DNA of 35,931 nucleotides from Chromatiales bacterium (GCA_028695255.1 JAQVJI010000009.1:1-35931), one strand, 5' to 3'. Counted from the stretch's first letter, positions 1 through 14,887 are shown. Notes: generated by a model from the sequence alone, not told the origin. Translations and numbers: made by a program.

Positions 1-235
1 TGGTCTTGATGTGCCGTTTCAGGCCGTCGAGGCCGAGGTCGAGGATGGCCTGCGGCGTGTGGGCGACCGGGAACAGTTTCGCGGTGGCCTTGTTGACGCC
101 CTTGTCGGTGGCCTGCGCCGACAGGATGACGGCGATCAGCAGTTCGAACGGCGTGCCGTAGTTCAGTTCGGTGGTGGGCCGCGGGTTGGCGGCGCGCAGG
201 CGTTCGTAGATCGCCGTTCGCTTGGCGGGGTTCAT
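1..235 (-). CDS. nth: Endonuclease III, N-terminal part (truncated by window edge)
   Basis: Reverse-strand translation reads MNPAKRTAIYERLRAANPRPTTELNYGTPFELLIAVILSAQATDKGVNKATAKLFPVAHTPQAILDLGLDGLKRHIKT, typical of the Nth N-terminus (ELLIAVILSAQATD). Directly downstream of rnfE, a common arrangement. Confidence 0.93.
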   Translation of the reverse strand, partial: MNPAKRTAIYERLRAANPRPTTELNYGTPFELLIAVILSAQATDKGVNKATAKLFPVAHTPQAILDLGLDGLKRHIKT

Positions 236-236
236 G

Positions 237-932
237 TCAGGCGGTCGATGCGGCCTGTGCTGCCTTCGCGCGGACGGTGGCGGCCTGCTTCATGCGCGTG
301 TCGATGACGTTCTTGCCGGCGATCAGCAGGCCGAGGCCGATGAAGGCGCCGGGCGGCAGGATGGCGAGCAGGAAGCCGCGGTAGTCCTCCCACACGACGA
401 TCGCGAGGCCGCGTGCGGCCTCGCCGAACATCAGATGTGCCTGGGCGAACAGCGTGCCGCTGCCGATCAATTCGCGCAGCGCGCCGAGCGTTACCAGCAC
501 GGCGGTGAAGCCGAGCCCGATCGCCAGCGCGTCGACGAGCGCGCGCGGCAGGCTGTTCTTGGAGGCGAAGGCCTCGGCGCGGCCGATGATGGCGCAGTTG
601 GTGACGATCAGCGGAATGAAGATGCCGAGGATCAGATACAGGTCGTGGAACCAGGCGTTCATCGAGAGTTCGATGGCGGTGACGACCGAGGCGATGATCA
701 GTACGTAGACCGGGATGCGCACTTCCGGCCGTACCAGGTTGCGGATCAGCGACACGCAGGCGTTGGAGGCGAGCAGCGTGAGCAGCGTGGCGAGCCCGAG
801 TCCGAGCCCGTTGATGGTGTTGGTGGTGATGGCGAGCAGCGGGCACAGGCCGAGCAGTTGCACCAGCCCGGTGTTGTTGTGCCAGAGGCCGTCGGCGAGA
901 ACCTTGCGCAGACCGTTGTCAGCCATGGTCAT
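237..932 (-). CDS. rnfE: Ion-translocating oxidoreductase complex subunit E (RnfE/RsxE)
   Basis: 231-aa ORF, hydrophobic, [37 protein letters not shown]; last gene of the rnf order. Confidence 0.96.
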   Translation of the reverse strand: MTMADNGLRKVLADGLWHNNTGLVQLLGLCPLLAITTNTINGLGLGLATLLTLLASNACVSLIRNLVRPEVRIPVYVLIIASVVTAIELSMNAWFHDLYLILGIFIPLIVTNCAIIGRAEAFASKNSLPRALVDALAIGLGFTAVLVTLGALRELIGSGTLFAQAHLMFGEAARGLAIVVWEDYRGFLLAILPPGAFIGLGLLIAGKNVIDTRMKQAATVRAKAAQAASTA

Positions 933-1554
933 CCTCCGTCATGCGTTGCAGGGCCCGTTCGTACAGGCCCTCGCAATGGTCGCGCGAGTATAGCAGCGTG
1001 GTACGGATCGCCTTCACCACCGCGCGCGGGGTGATGGTGGCGCCGGTGAACTGGTCGAACACGCCGCCGTCGCGCCGTACGTTCCACAGCGGCGTCGGCG
1101 GACTGTCGAGCGACAGGCCGCGGAAGCGCTCGATCCAGTCCGAACGGCTGGCGTCGATGTCGTCGCCGAGTCCCGGCGTCTCGCGGTGCGCGACCACCCG
1201 CACGCCGCTGACGCGCCCGTCGGCGGTGACGCCGACCAGCAGGCGGATCGGGCCGGCATAGCCGTCGGGTGCGGTGACGGTATAGATCAGGGCAACGGGG
1301 TCGTGGCCGCGAAACGCCGGGTAGACGATGATCGTGCCGCCGAGGTCGGGCGCGTCGATGGTCAGCGCATCGCGCAGGATGTCGTTGTCGTATTCGCGTT
1401 CCGGCAGCACGTCGTGCAAGCCGCGCAGCAATACCTCTTCCTCGTTGCGCGCGATGCGTTCGCGCGTGCCGTCGTGGACGGTCGCCACCAGGCCGCTGCC
1501 CACGATCGCGAACAGCGTCAGCAGCACGGCCGAGGCGATGACGTTACGGAGCAT
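919..1554 (-). CDS. rnfG: Ion-translocating oxidoreductase complex subunit G (RnfG/RsxG), FMN-binding
   Basis: 211 aa; N-terminal TM segment; [11 protein letters not shown] motif matches the covalent FMN-binding T-G-A-T site. Overlaps rnfE and rnfD ends. Confidence 0.95.
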   Translation of the reverse strand: MLRNVIASAVLLTLFAIVGSGLVATVHDGTRERIARNEEEVLLRGLHDVLPEREYDNDILRDALTIDAPDLGGTIIVYPAFRGHDPVALIYTVTAPDGYAGPIRLLVGVTADGRVSGVRVVAHRETPGLGDDIDASRSDWIERFRGLSLDSPPTPLWNVRRDGGVFDQFTGATITPRAVVKAIRTTLLYSRDHCEGLYERALQRMTEDDHG

Positions 1555-2593
1555 CGCGTTCTCCGCGGCGGGTGCCGAAGACGCGCGGGCGCGTGTAGTG
1601 GTCGATGGTCGGTGCGGCCATGTTCATCAGCAGCACGGCGAAGGCCACGCCCTCGGCATAGCCGCCCCAGGTGCGGATGACGTAGATCAGTACGCCGATG
1701 CCGGCACCGTAGATCAGGCGCCCGCGCGGCGTGGTGCTGGCGGTGACCGGGTCGGTGGCGATGAAGAAGGCGCCGACGATCGCCGCGCCGCTGAACAGGT
1801 GGAAGGCGGGCGAGGCGAAACGGCCCGGATCGAACAGGTGGAACGCGGCCGCGAGCGCACACAGCGAGAGCAGCACCGCGAGCGGGATGCGCCAGTCGAT
1901 GACGCGCCGGTAGGCCAGCCACAGCCCGCCCAGCAGGTACCAGTTGCCGACCCATTCCCAGCCGCGGCCGGAGAAGTCGCCGAAGAACGGGTTCTCGCGG
2001 ATCTCGTCCAGGGTGCGGTTCATGCCCAGTTCCGTGCGCACGCGGTCGAGCGGCGTGGCGGAGGTGAGGGCGTCCCAGGTCAGCCCCGCGGGCAGGTGGC
2101 CGAGGAAGATCGCGTTCAGGTAATCGGTGAAGCCGAGGCGCTGTTCGGCCAGCACCGCCGGGATGGTCCACAGCGACAGCTCGCGCGGGAACGACAGCAG
2201 CACGACGACGAAGCCGACCATCGCCGGATTGAACGGGTTGTAGCCCAACCCGCCGTAGAGATGCTTCGCGAACACCATGGCGAAGGCGATGCCGATCACC
2301 GCGATCCACCACGGCACCAGCGGCGGCAGCGTGAGTGCGAACAGCCAGGCTGCGACGACGGCACTCAGGTCGCCGAGTGCGGGGGGCAGCGGCCGCCGGC
2401 GCAGCGTGAGCATGACGGCCTCGCAGGCCAGCGCGGTGGTGACGGCGATGCCGATGTTGATCAGTACGCCCCAGCCGAAATACCAGGTGGCGGCGATGGT
2501 GGCGGGGATCAGCGCCAGGATCACCTGCGTCATGACGCGGCCGACGCTGTGCGGCGGCGTCAGGTGCGGCGAGGTGACGGTCGGAAAACGCAT
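1544..2593 (-). CDS. rnfD: Ion-translocating oxidoreductase complex subunit D (RnfD/RsxD)
   Basis: In-frame start at MRFPTVTSPHLTPPHSVGRVMTQVILALIPA inside the longer listed ORF (1544..3010). Multi-TM, FFIATDPVTASTTPRGRLIYG motif. Confidence 0.93.
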   Translation of the reverse strand: MRFPTVTSPHLTPPHSVGRVMTQVILALIPATIAATWYFGWGVLINIGIAVTTALACEAVMLTLRRRPLPPALGDLSAVVAAWLFALTLPPLVPWWIAVIGIAFAMVFAKHLYGGLGYNPFNPAMVGFVVVLLSFPRELSLWTIPAVLAEQRLGFTDYLNAIFLGHLPAGLTWDALTSATPLDRVRTELGMNRTLDEIRENPFFGDFSGRGWEWVGNWYLLGGLWLAYRRVIDWRIPLAVLLSLCALAAAFHLFDPGRFASPAFHLFSGAAIVGAFFIATDPVTASTTPRGRLIYGAGIGVLIYVIRTWGGYAEGVAFAVLLMNMAAPTIDHYTRPRVFGTRRGERDAP

Positions 2594-2603
2594 GGGCCGG
2601 GCT

Positions 2604-4268
2604 TCAGTCCTGGTGGGTCCGGCCGGCATCGCCGGCATCGGTCGGGGTCTCGCCGCCTTCGTCGGCGGCCTTGCGCGCGCGCACCCGCTCCAGCGCGGCC
2701 TGGATGGCGGCCTTCTTCGGGTCTTCGTCCGCGCCTGCGGGCGCCGTTTCGAGCGCGGCCTTTTTCTTCGCCAGCCGCTCGGCCTTTTCGCGTTCCTCGC
2801 GCGCCATGCGTTCCTGCCGGAACTCGTGGCGGCGGCGCGCCAGGTCGGACTTGTGGCGCTCGCGTTCCTGCGACCAGATTTCGTTCTTGGCGAAGCGGAA
2901 ATACTGTACCAGCGGGATGTTGCTCGGACAGACGTAGGCGCAGCAGCCGCATTCGATGCAGGCGAACAGATGATGATTCTGCGCCTGGTCGAAGTCCTGC
3001 GCGCGCGCATACCAGTAGAGCTGCTGCGGCAGCAGATCGGCCGGACAGACGCGCACGCATTCGCCGCAGCGGATGCAGGGCAGCGTCGGGCCGCGCGCCG
3101 GCAGTTCGTCGGCCGTCACCGCGAGCACGCAATTGCTGCCCTTGACGATCGGCACCTCGTCGCTGGCAATCGTGAAACCCATCATCGGCCCGCCGAGGAT
3201 CAGGCGCGACACCTGATGCGTGTAACCCCCGGCCGCCTCGACCAGCGTCGCCACCGGCGTGCCGAGCGGCACCTCGACGTTGCGCGGATGCGCGATGCCG
3301 CCGCCGGTGACGGTGACGATGCGCGAAATCAGCGGTTCGCCGAGCGTGACCGCGCGATACACGGCGGCCGCGGTGCCGACGTTCTGGCACACGACGCCGA
3401 CGTCGGCCGGCAGGCCCTGCGCCGGTACTTCGAGGCCGGTCAGCACATAGATGAGCTGGCGTTCGCCGCCGGTCGGATAATGCGCCGGCAGCGGCACGAT
3501 GCGGATGCCGTCGATCTCTTCGTCGGTGTTCGCGTCGTTATATTCTGGCCCCGCCAACGCGGCACGCAATGCCGCGATGGCCTGCGGCTTGTCGTCCTCG
3601 ATGCCGATCAGGCAGCGCTCGGGCTTCAGTGCGTGACGCAGGATCTTCGCGCCCTCGATCACCTGCGTCGCATGTTCACGCATCAGCATGTCGTCGCAGC
3701 TGATGTAGGGTTCGCACTCGGCGCCGTTGAGGATCAGCGTATGGATGCGTTGTTCGCCGCGCGGTGCGAGCTTGACCGCGGTCGGGAAGGCCGCGCCGCC
3801 CATGCCGACGATGCCGGCCTCGCGCACGCGCGCGCGCAGACGCACCGGGTCGAGGTCGTGATGGTCCTCGATCGGCGGCAGGCGGTGTTCGCCCCAGTCG
3901 TCCTCGCCGTCGCATTCGAGCACGATGCAATGGGCGGACAGGCCGGAGGGATGCGGTACAGGATAATCGCCGATGGCCGCCACGCGGCCGGAGGTCGGCG
4001 CGTGCAGCGCGGCGCTGACGAAACTGCCGCCGCGCGCCAGGATCTGGCCCTTGAATACGCGCTCGCCGGGTTTGACGAGTGGTTCGGCCGCCTCGCCGAT
4101 GTGCTGGCGCAGCGGCAGGATCAGACGCTCGGGCAGGGGCAGGCGCAGGATCGGGTCCTGCGTGCTGACGGCCTTGTGTCCTTCGAGATGCAGCCCGCCG
4201 TGGAAGCGGTGCAGCGGAATCCTGGGCGTGGCAGTGGACAAGGCGTGGTGCCGTGGCGTCGGTGGCAT
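2604..4268 (-). CDS. rnfC: Ion-translocating oxidoreductase complex subunit C (RnfC/RsxC)
   Basis: Likely start MPPTPRHHALSTATPRIPLHRFHGGLHLEGHK; two 4Fe-4S clusters (CIRCGECVRVCPADLLPQ and CIECGCCAYVCPSNIPLVQYFR) and a charged Lys/Glu/Ala-rich C-terminus. Confidence 0.94.
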   Translation of the reverse strand: MPPTPRHHALSTATPRIPLHRFHGGLHLEGHKAVSTQDPILRLPLPERLILPLRQHIGEAAEPLVKPGERVFKGQILARGGSFVSAALHAPTSGRVAAIGDYPVPHPSGLSAHCIVLECDGEDDWGEHRLPPIEDHHDLDPVRLRARVREAGIVGMGGAAFPTAVKLAPRGEQRIHTLILNGAECEPYISCDDMLMREHATQVIEGAKILRHALKPERCLIGIEDDKPQAIAALRAALAGPEYNDANTDEEIDGIRIVPLPAHYPTGGERQLIYVLTGLEVPAQGLPADVGVVCQNVGTAAAVYRAVTLGEPLISRIVTVTGGGIAHPRNVEVPLGTPVATLVEAAGGYTHQVSRLILGGPMMGFTIASDEVPIVKGSNCVLAVTADELPARGPTLPCIRCGECVRVCPADLLPQQLYWYARAQDFDQAQNHHLFACIECGCCAYVCPSNIPLVQYFRFAKNEIWSQERERHKSDLARRRHEFRQERMAREEREKAERLAKKKAALETAPAGADEDPKKAAIQAALERVRARKAADEGGETPTDAGDAGRTHQD

Positions 4269-4282
4269 GGGCGGGGATTGTA

Positions 4283-4858
4283 TCAGCCGGCGGCCGTCGC
4301 ATCCGGCGCACGGACGTCGTCCGCCGGTTTCGGGCCGGCCGGCGGCAGCGGCCATTTCCAGGTCGTGATGTCGACCTTGACTGCCACCATCGCGATGCAG
4401 TCGACCGGGCAGGGGGCGACGCAGAGTTCGCAACCCGTGCACTCCTGTTCGATCACGGTATGCATCTGCTTGGCGGCGCCGAGGATCGCGTCCACCGGGC
4501 AGGCCTGGATGCACAGCGTGCAGCCGATGCAGACGTTCTCGTCGATCACGGCGACGCGCTTGCCCTTGGTCTCGCCCTCGACCGGCTTCGGATCGCGCCC
4601 GAGCAGGTCGGCCAGCGCCAGCACCACGGCCTCGCCGCCGGGTGGGCAGAGGTTGATGTCGGCGCTGCCCTCGGCGATCGCCTCGGCATAGGGGTGGCAG
4701 CCGGCGAAGCCGCACTGGCCGCACTGGGTCTGCGGCAGCAGGGCGTCGATCTGATCCACCACGGGATCGCTCTCGACGCGGAAGCGCACGGCGCTGTAGC
4801 CGAGCACCAGCCCGAGTATGCCGGCGATGCCGCCGATGGCGAGAATGGCCGCCAGCAA
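4283..4858 (-). CDS. rnfB: Ion-translocating oxidoreductase complex subunit B (RnfB/RsxB)
   Basis: 191 aa; [21 protein letters not shown] plus ferredoxin motifs [16 protein letters not shown] and [16 protein letters not shown]. Confidence 0.97.
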   Translation of the reverse strand: MLAAILAIGGIAGILGLVLGYSAVRFRVESDPVVDQIDALLPQTQCGQCGFAGCHPYAEAIAEGSADINLCPPGGEAVVLALADLLGRDPKPVEGETKGKRVAVIDENVCIGCTLCIQACPVDAILGAAKQMHTVIEQECTGCELCVAPCPVDCIAMVAVKVDITTWKWPLPPAGPKPADDVRAPDATAAG

Positions 4859-4862
4859 GACT

Positions 4863-5444
4863 TCAGCCCTTCACCAGTCCGATGAAGCCCATGAAGCCGA
4901 GCGCCATCAGGCCGGCGGTGACGAGCGCGATCGCGTTGCCGCGAAACGGCAGCGGCACGTCCGCCACCGCCACGCGTTCGCGGACGGCGGCGAACAGCAC
5001 CAGCACCAGCGTGAAGCCGAGCGCGGCGCCCAGGCCGTAGAGCGCGGATTCAAGGAAGCCGTGGTCCTGCTGGATGTTGAGCAGTGCGACGCCCAGCACC
5101 GCGCAGTTGGTGGTGATCAGCGGCAGGAAGATGCCGAGCACCTTGTACAGCAGCGGGCTGGTCTTGTGCACCACCATTTCGGTGAACTGCACCACCGCGG
5201 CGATGACCATGATGAAGGCGATGGTGCGCAGGTATTCCAGGCCGAGCGGTGCCAGCAGGTATGCGTTGACCAGATAGGCGCAGATCGAGGACAGGGTCAG
5301 CACGAAAGTGGTCGCCAGTCCCATGCCGGTGGCGGTCTCGACCTTGCGCGACACGCCCATGAACGGGCACAGGCCGAGGAACTTCGCCAGTACGAAGTTG
5401 TTCACAAGGATGGTACTGATGAGGATCAGGGCGTATTCGGCCAT
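4863..5444 (-). CDS. rnfA: Ion-translocating oxidoreductase complex subunit A (RnfA/RsxA)
   Basis: Start [42 protein letters not shown] inside the longer listed ORF 4863..6068. Confidence 0.96.
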   Translation of the reverse strand: MAEYALILISTILVNNFVLAKFLGLCPFMGVSRKVETATGMGLATTFVLTLSSICAYLVNAYLLAPLGLEYLRTIAFIMVIAAVVQFTEMVVHKTSPLLYKVLGIFLPLITTNCAVLGVALLNIQQDHGFLESALYGLGAALGFTLVLVLFAAVRERVAVADVPLPFRGNAIALVTAGLMALGFMGFIGLVKG

Positions 5445-5682
5445 TGCATGGGTTCGCCGGAATGAATTTCTGAATTTCTGACCTGGGTACTTGGTTGGTG
5501 AGTCTGCGCGGTGGTGCATGACCCCGCAACCGCCGGCGGAGTGCGGAAAATACACCGACGCGCCCCTATGACCCCTGACCTGCGTCAGGAACCGGCGCCC
5601 ATCTGCGAGCCGGAGCGAAAGCAGGTTATCATTATCGGCGCATCCACCCACCCGAGTCACCTGAGCCAGCCGAGTCGCCCGC

Positions 5683-6270
<588 letters not shown>

Positions 6271-6289
6271 GGCGTGAGGCGTATGGAAG

Positions 6290-7951
6290 ATGTCGTTTGA
6301 AAAACCTTCGATACGCCTCACACCTGACCCCTTACCCATGATCGAGAGTGACCGGGCGATGATGCCGACCCAGGAAGAAGACCAGATGTTCCTGCCGTAT
6401 CCCGACGGGATGCGGCCGCCACCGCGGGTGGTGGGCCGGCGCACGGGCCAGGGAAACGACGATGCGAGCGAGATGGGCGGCTGCGAGATCCTGATGAACG
6501 TGACGCCGCAGGAGACGCGCTGCGCGATCGTCGAAAACGGCGTGCTGACCGAGGTGTCGATCGAGCGCATGCGCCGGCGCGGTCGCGTCGGCAACATCTA
6601 CAAGGGGCGCGTCAGCCGCGTGCTGCCGGGCATGGAGGCGGCGTTCGTGGACATCGGCCTGGAGCGCGCGGCGTTTCTGCATGCCTCGGACGTCGCCTCG
6701 GTGACGCGCGAGGAACTGCCCAACGCCGACCGGCCGAAGGTCGAGCCGATCAACCGTCTGCTGCACGAGGGACAGGAAATCCTGGTACAGGTCATCAAGG
6801 ACCCGCTCGGCACCAAGGGCGCGCGCCTCACCACCCACATCACCGTGCCCTCGCGCTATCTGGTGCTGATGCCGGACGCCGGCAACATCGGCATCTCGAC
6901 CCGCATCGAGGACGACGGCGAGCGCCAGCGCCTGAAGGGGCTGATGGAACGACTGTCGGCCGAGATCGGCAACGGCCACGGCTACATCGTGCGCACGGCG
7001 GCCGAGGCGGCGAGCGACGAGGCGCTGCACGAGGACGTGCTGTTCCTGCAAAAACTCTGGGCCTCGATCAGCGACATCGCGCGCACGGCCGCCGCCGGCA
7101 GCGAGGTCTACGCCGACCTGCCGCTGGCCCTGCGCACGCTGCGCGACATCGTCGGCGCCGACATCGAGCGCATCCGCGTCGATTCGCGCGAGACGGTGCA
7201 GAAGGTCGTCGAATTCGCCGAGCGCTATCTGCCGGAACTGCTGTCGCGCATCGAGCATTACCCGGGCGAGCGGCCGATCTTCGACCTCTACAACGTCGAG
7301 GACGAGATCCAGAAGGCGCTGGAGCGCAAGGTGGAACTGAAGTCCGGCGGTTACGTGATCTTCGACCAGACCGAGGCGATGACCACCATCGACGTCAACA
7401 CCGGCGGTTTCGTCGGCCATCGCAACCTCGAAGAGACCATCTTCAAGACCAATCTGGAGGCGGCGCAGGCGATCGCGCGCCAGCTCCGGCTGCGCAATCT
7501 CGGCGGCATCATCATCATCGACTTCATCGACATGACCGACGAGGAGCACAAGCGGCAGGTGCTGCGCGCGCTCGAAAAGGCGCTGGAGCGCGATCATGCG
7601 AAGAGCCAGATCTGCGAGGTGTCGCCGCTCGGTCTGGTGGAAATGACGCGCAAGCGCACGCGCGAGAGCCTGGAGCACGTGCTGTGCGAGCCCTGTCCGA
7701 CCTGCGCCGGCCGCGGTTATCTGAAATCGGCCGAGAGCGTGTGCTACGAGATGTTCCGCGAGATCCTGCGCGAGGCGCGCCAGTTCGATGCGCGCGAGTT
7801 GCTGGTGCTGGCATCGCAGAACGTGGTCGACCTGCTGCTCGACGAGGAATCGGCGAGCGTGGCGCAGCTCGAAGAATTCATCGGCATCCCGATCCGTTTC
7901 CAGGTCGAGTCGCTCTACACCCAGGAACAGTTCGATGTCGTTCTGGTCTGA
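6290..7951 (+). CDS. rng: Ribonuclease G (RNase E/G family); start uncertain, likely internal (about 6474-6494)
   Basis: VNVTPQETR-like start, RRGRVGNIYKGRVSRVLPGMEAAFVDIGLERAAFLHASDV (S1 domain), GGYVIFDQTEAMTTIDVNTGGFVG, CPTCAGRGYLKSAESVCYEMFREILR. Genes maf-rng-yhdP are in canonical order. Confidence 0.94.
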   Translation: MSFEKPSIRLTPDPLPMIESDRAMMPTQEEDQMFLPYPDGMRPPPRVVGRRTGQGNDDASEMGGCEILMNVTPQETRCAIVENGVLTEVSIERMRRRGRVGNIYKGRVSRVLPGMEAAFVDIGLERAAFLHASDVASVTREELPNADRPKVEPINRLLHEGQEILVQVIKDPLGTKGARLTTHITVPSRYLVLMPDAGNIGISTRIEDDGERQRLKGLMERLSAEIGNGHGYIVRTAAEAASDEALHEDVLFLQKLWASISDIARTAAAGSEVYADLPLALRTLRDIVGADIERIRVDSRETVQKVVEFAERYLPELLSRIEHYPGERPIFDLYNVEDEIQKALERKVELKSGGYVIFDQTEAMTTIDVNTGGFVGHRNLEETIFKTNLEAAQAIARQLRLRNLGGIIIIDFIDMTDEEHKRQVLRALEKALERDHAKSQICEVSPLGLVEMTRKRTRESLEHVLCEPCPTCAGRGYLKSAESVCYEMFREILREARQFDARELLVLASQNVVDLLLDEESASVAQLEEFIGIPIRFQVESLYTQEQFDVVLV

Positions 7952-7987
7952 CCCGATGCGCCACCACGAGCGGCGGGCGGCAATCGC

Positions 7988-11884
<3,897 letters not shown>

Positions 11885-11903
11885 ACGTCATCCAGAGCCG
11901 TCC

Positions 11904-12263
11904 ATGAACGATCGCATGCTGAAGAAAACCCTCGTTCTGCTGGTTCTCCTGCTGCTGGCACCCGTCGTGTCGGCACAGGAGACGGTCTACACCGTGAGTG
12001 CCGAGGAGTGGGCGCGCCCGCACCGCGGCATCGCACTCGTCACCCATCCGGGCCTGCGGGCCGCGGTGGCGGAACTCGACGCCGCCCCCGATCGCCGTCT
12101 GCTGATCCGCTATCCAGGCGGCGAGGCGGGCATGTTGTGGGTCGCGCAATTGCGTTCCTGGCTGGTCGCGCTCGGCATCCCGTCCGAGGTGATCGACGCC
12201 GAACCGGGCGCCGCCACACCCGAGAACATCGAACTGGTCGTGCGCGAAAAGGGCGCGCTGTGA
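11904..12263 (+). CDS. Small predicted secreted protein of unknown function
   Basis: 119 aa with a signal peptide (KKTLVLLVLLLLAPVVSAQE); stop overlaps the GTG start of the downstream hydrolase. Confidence 0.75.
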   Translation: MNDRMLKKTLVLLVLLLLAPVVSAQETVYTVSAEEWARPHRGIALVTHPGLRAAVAELDAAPDRRLLIRYPGGEAGMLWVAQLRSWLVALGIPSEVIDAEPGAATPENIELVVREKGAL

Positions 12264-13084
12264 GTCTGGCCGCCGCAGTGCAGATGGCCTCCGGTCCCAA
12301 CGTGCAGGCCAACCTGCACGAGGCCGGACGCCTCATCGGGCTGGCCGCCGAGACCGGCGCGAAGCTCGTCGTGCTGCCCGAGAACTTCTCCATCATGGGC
12401 ATGCAGGAGAGCGACAAGCTCGCCGTGGCCGAGGCGGACGGCGACGGTCCGGTACAGGCCTTCCTGGCCGAGCAGGCCCAGCGTCACGGCGTCTGGCTGG
12501 TCGGCGGCACGATTCCGCTCAGGTCGCCGCGGCCGGACAAGGTGTATGCCGCCAGTCTGCTGTTCGACGACCGCGGTCGGCGCGTCGCGCGCTATGACAA
12601 GATCCACCTGTTCGACGTCGAAGTGCCGGATGCCGGCGAGCGCTATCACGAGTCCGGCAGCATCGAGCACGGCGACCGCGTGGTGGTGGTCGACACGCCG
12701 TTCGGCCGGCTCGGACTCGCCGTGTGCTACGACCTGCGGTTCCCCGAACTGTTTCGCGGCATGCTCGATCAGGGCATGGAGATCGCGTCCCTGCCGTCGG
12801 CCTTCACCGCCATCACCGGCCGCGCGCACTGGGAACCGCTGATCCGCGCGCGGGCGATCGAGAATCAGATCTACGTGATCGCCGCCGCGCAGGGCGGTTA
12901 CCACATCAACGGTCGCGAGACCCATGGCGACAGCATGATCGTCGACCCCTGGGGCAACGTGCTCGACCGCCTGCCGCGCGGCTCCGGCGTGGTCGTGGGC
13001 GAGATCGACCGCGGTCGGCTGGCGAGCATCCGCCGCAGCTTTCCGACCATCGAGCACCGGCGGCTGTCCTGCGCGATCCGCTGA
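12260..13084 (+). CDS. Carbon-nitrogen hydrolase (nitrilase superfamily, Nit/YbeM-like)
   Basis: In-frame GTG start VSLAAAVQMASGPNVQANL within listed ORF 12008..13084; catalytic triad motifs VVLPENFS, RVARYDKIHLFDVEV, LGLAVCYDLRFPELFR. Confidence 0.93.
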   Translation: MSLAAAVQMASGPNVQANLHEAGRLIGLAAETGAKLVVLPENFSIMGMQESDKLAVAEADGDGPVQAFLAEQAQRHGVWLVGGTIPLRSPRPDKVYAASLLFDDRGRRVARYDKIHLFDVEVPDAGERYHESGSIEHGDRVVVVDTPFGRLGLAVCYDLRFPELFRGMLDQGMEIASLPSAFTAITGRAHWEPLIRARAIENQIYVIAAAQGGYHINGRETHGDSMIVDPWGNVLDRLPRGSGVVVGEIDRGRLASIRRSFPTIEHRRLSCAIR

Positions 13085-13186
13085 TTCCCGTATTGCGGGC
13101 GGCGTTGAAAACGCCGCGACATGCCGCATAGACGTGGTTGGCATGCCGTTTCCCGACAGTATCCTTGGACCCCTACGGATGACCCG

Positions 13187-14629
13187 ATGAATCAGGCCCT
13201 AGACATCGCACGCAACCATCTGCTCGCCCCGGCGGGGCTGGCCGAATCCGACCTCGACCGGGTGCTCGGCGGCCTGCTCGGCGGCGCCATCGACAGCGGC
13301 GACCTGTACCTCCAGCTTTCGCGCCACGAGTCCTGGTCGCTGGAGGACGGCATCGTCAAGGACGGCGGCTTCAACATCGAACAGGGCGTCGGCGTGCGCG
13401 CGATCAGCGGCGAGAAGACCGGCTTCGCCTATTCCGACGACATCCTGCTGCCGTCGCTGCTGGAGGCGTCCAAGGCCGCGCGCGCGATCGCCCGGCATGG
13501 CGAAACGGGCGGCGGACGCGGTCTGTCGGTGCAGCTCGGCCACGCGCTGTATCTGCCGGCCGATCCGATCACGGCGCTCGGTGAACAGGCCAAGATCGAT
13601 CTGCTGCACAGCGTCGACGCCGAGGCGCGACGCCAGGATCCGCGCGTGTCGCAGGTGATGGTGTCGCTGTCCGGCCTGCACGAGATGGTGCTGGTGGCCG
13701 GCTCCGACGGCACGCTGGCCGCCGACGTGCGGCCGCTGGTGCGGCTCAACGTGAGCGTCATCGTCGAACACAATGGCCGCCGCGAGAGCGGCAGTGCCGG
13801 CGGCGGTGGCCGCAGCGGCTACGATTTCTTCCTCGATCATGATCGCGCGCTCGGTTATGCACGCGAGGCGGTGCGTCAGGCGCTCGTGAATCTGGAGGCG
13901 GTCGATGCACCGGCCGGCAGCATGACCGTCGTGCTCGGCCCCGGCTGGCCCGGCGTGCTGCTGCACGAGGCGATCGGCCATGGGCTCGAAGGCGACTTCA
14001 ATCGCAAGGGCACGTCCGCCTTTTCCGGCCGCATCGGCGAGCGCGTCGCGGCGCCCGGCGTCACGGTGGTCGACGACGGCACGCTCGACGGTCGGCGCGG
14101 CTCGCTCAACATCGACGACGAGGGCGTGCCGACGCAGCGCACGGTGCTGATCGAGGACGGCGTGCTGCGCGGCTACATGCAGGACAAACTCAACGCGCGC
14201 CTGATGGGCGTCTCACCCACCGGCAACGGCCGCCGCGAGTCCTATGCCCATCTGCCGCTGCCGCGCATGACCAACACCTACATGCTGGCCGGCACGCACG
14301 ACCCGCAGGAGATCATCGCCTCGGTCGACCGTGGCCTGTACGCGGTCAATTTCGGCGGCGGTCAGGTCGACATCACCTCCGGCAAGTTCGTGTTCTCGGC
14401 CAGCGAGGCCTACCTGATCGAGAACGGCCGTATCACGCGACCGGTCAAGGGCGCGACCCTGATCGGCAACGGTCCGGACGTGCTGACGCGCGTGTCGATG
14501 ATCGGCGACGACCTCAAGCTCGACACCGGCGTCGGCACCTGCGGCAAGGAAGGCCAGAGCCTGCCGGTCGGCGTCGGCCAGCCGACCCTGCGCGTGGACG
14601 GCCTGACGGTGGGCGGGACGCGCGCCTGA
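13187..14629 (+). CDS. tldD: Metalloprotease TldD
   Basis: Likely start [40 protein letters not shown] zinc motif; C-terminal [29 protein letters not shown]. Confidence 0.96.
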   Translation: MNQALDIARNHLLAPAGLAESDLDRVLGGLLGGAIDSGDLYLQLSRHESWSLEDGIVKDGGFNIEQGVGVRAISGEKTGFAYSDDILLPSLLEASKAARAIARHGETGGGRGLSVQLGHALYLPADPITALGEQAKIDLLHSVDAEARRQDPRVSQVMVSLSGLHEMVLVAGSDGTLAADVRPLVRLNVSVIVEHNGRRESGSAGGGGRSGYDFFLDHDRALGYAREAVRQALVNLEAVDAPAGSMTVVLGPGWPGVLLHEAIGHGLEGDFNRKGTSAFSGRIGERVAAPGVTVVDDGTLDGRRGSLNIDDEGVPTQRTVLIEDGVLRGYMQDKLNARLMGVSPTGNGRRESYAHLPLPRMTNTYMLAGTHDPQEIIASVDRGLYAVNFGGGQVDITSGKFVFSASEAYLIENGRITRPVKGATLIGNGPDVLTRVSMIGDDLKLDTGVGTCGKEGQSLPVGVGQPTLRVDGLTVGGTRA

Positions 14630-14663
14630 GCAGGCCGAGGTTTATCGGCTGCGGACAGAGTAG

Positions 14664-14686
14664 GTCACGTTGCGAAGCTACGTGAC
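14664..14686. repeat. Short perfect stem-loop downstream of tldD
   Basis: GTCACGT-TGCGAAGCT-ACGTGAC: 7-bp perfect stem, 9-nt loop. Confidence 0.5.
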
Positions 14687-14714
14687 GAGCGCGGTTTCGG
14701 CGTGGAAAAGATTA

Positions 14715-14875
14715 TTGGCCACAGAGGACACAGAGAAAAGAAAAAGACGATTGCTCTCGCCGAGGTCGCAGGGAGCGCGGAGCAACACGGCGCCATATGA
14801 AGTTCCCTGCGCCCCGGCGTTCTCAGCGAGAGTCATTGATTTGTGTTGCTTTTCTCTCTGTGCTCTGTGGCCAAA
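14715..14875. repeat. MITE-like intergenic element with 26-bp imperfect terminal inverted repeats
   Basis: TTGGCCACAGAGGACACAGAGAAAAG (14715-14740) versus CTTTTCTCTCTGTGCTCTGTGGCCAA (14850-14875): 24 of 26 positions complementary. Confidence 0.75.
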
Positions 14876-14887
14876 ACCGCTTTCCCG

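Noticed and set aside
1328-3145. 605-aa plus-strand ORF antisense to rnfG, rnfD and rnfC
   Set aside because: Shadow ORF with Arg/Gln/Asp-rich, repetitive composition opposite conserved rnf genes.
2277-4691. 804-aa plus-strand ORF antisense to rnfC and rnfB
   Set aside because: Overlaps strongly supported rnf genes; translation is shadow-ORF-like.
237-5444. rnf cluster as a possible novel electron-transfer system
   Set aside because: Gene order rnfA-B-C-D-G-E followed by nth is the standard arrangement with the expected motifs; nothing unusual seen.
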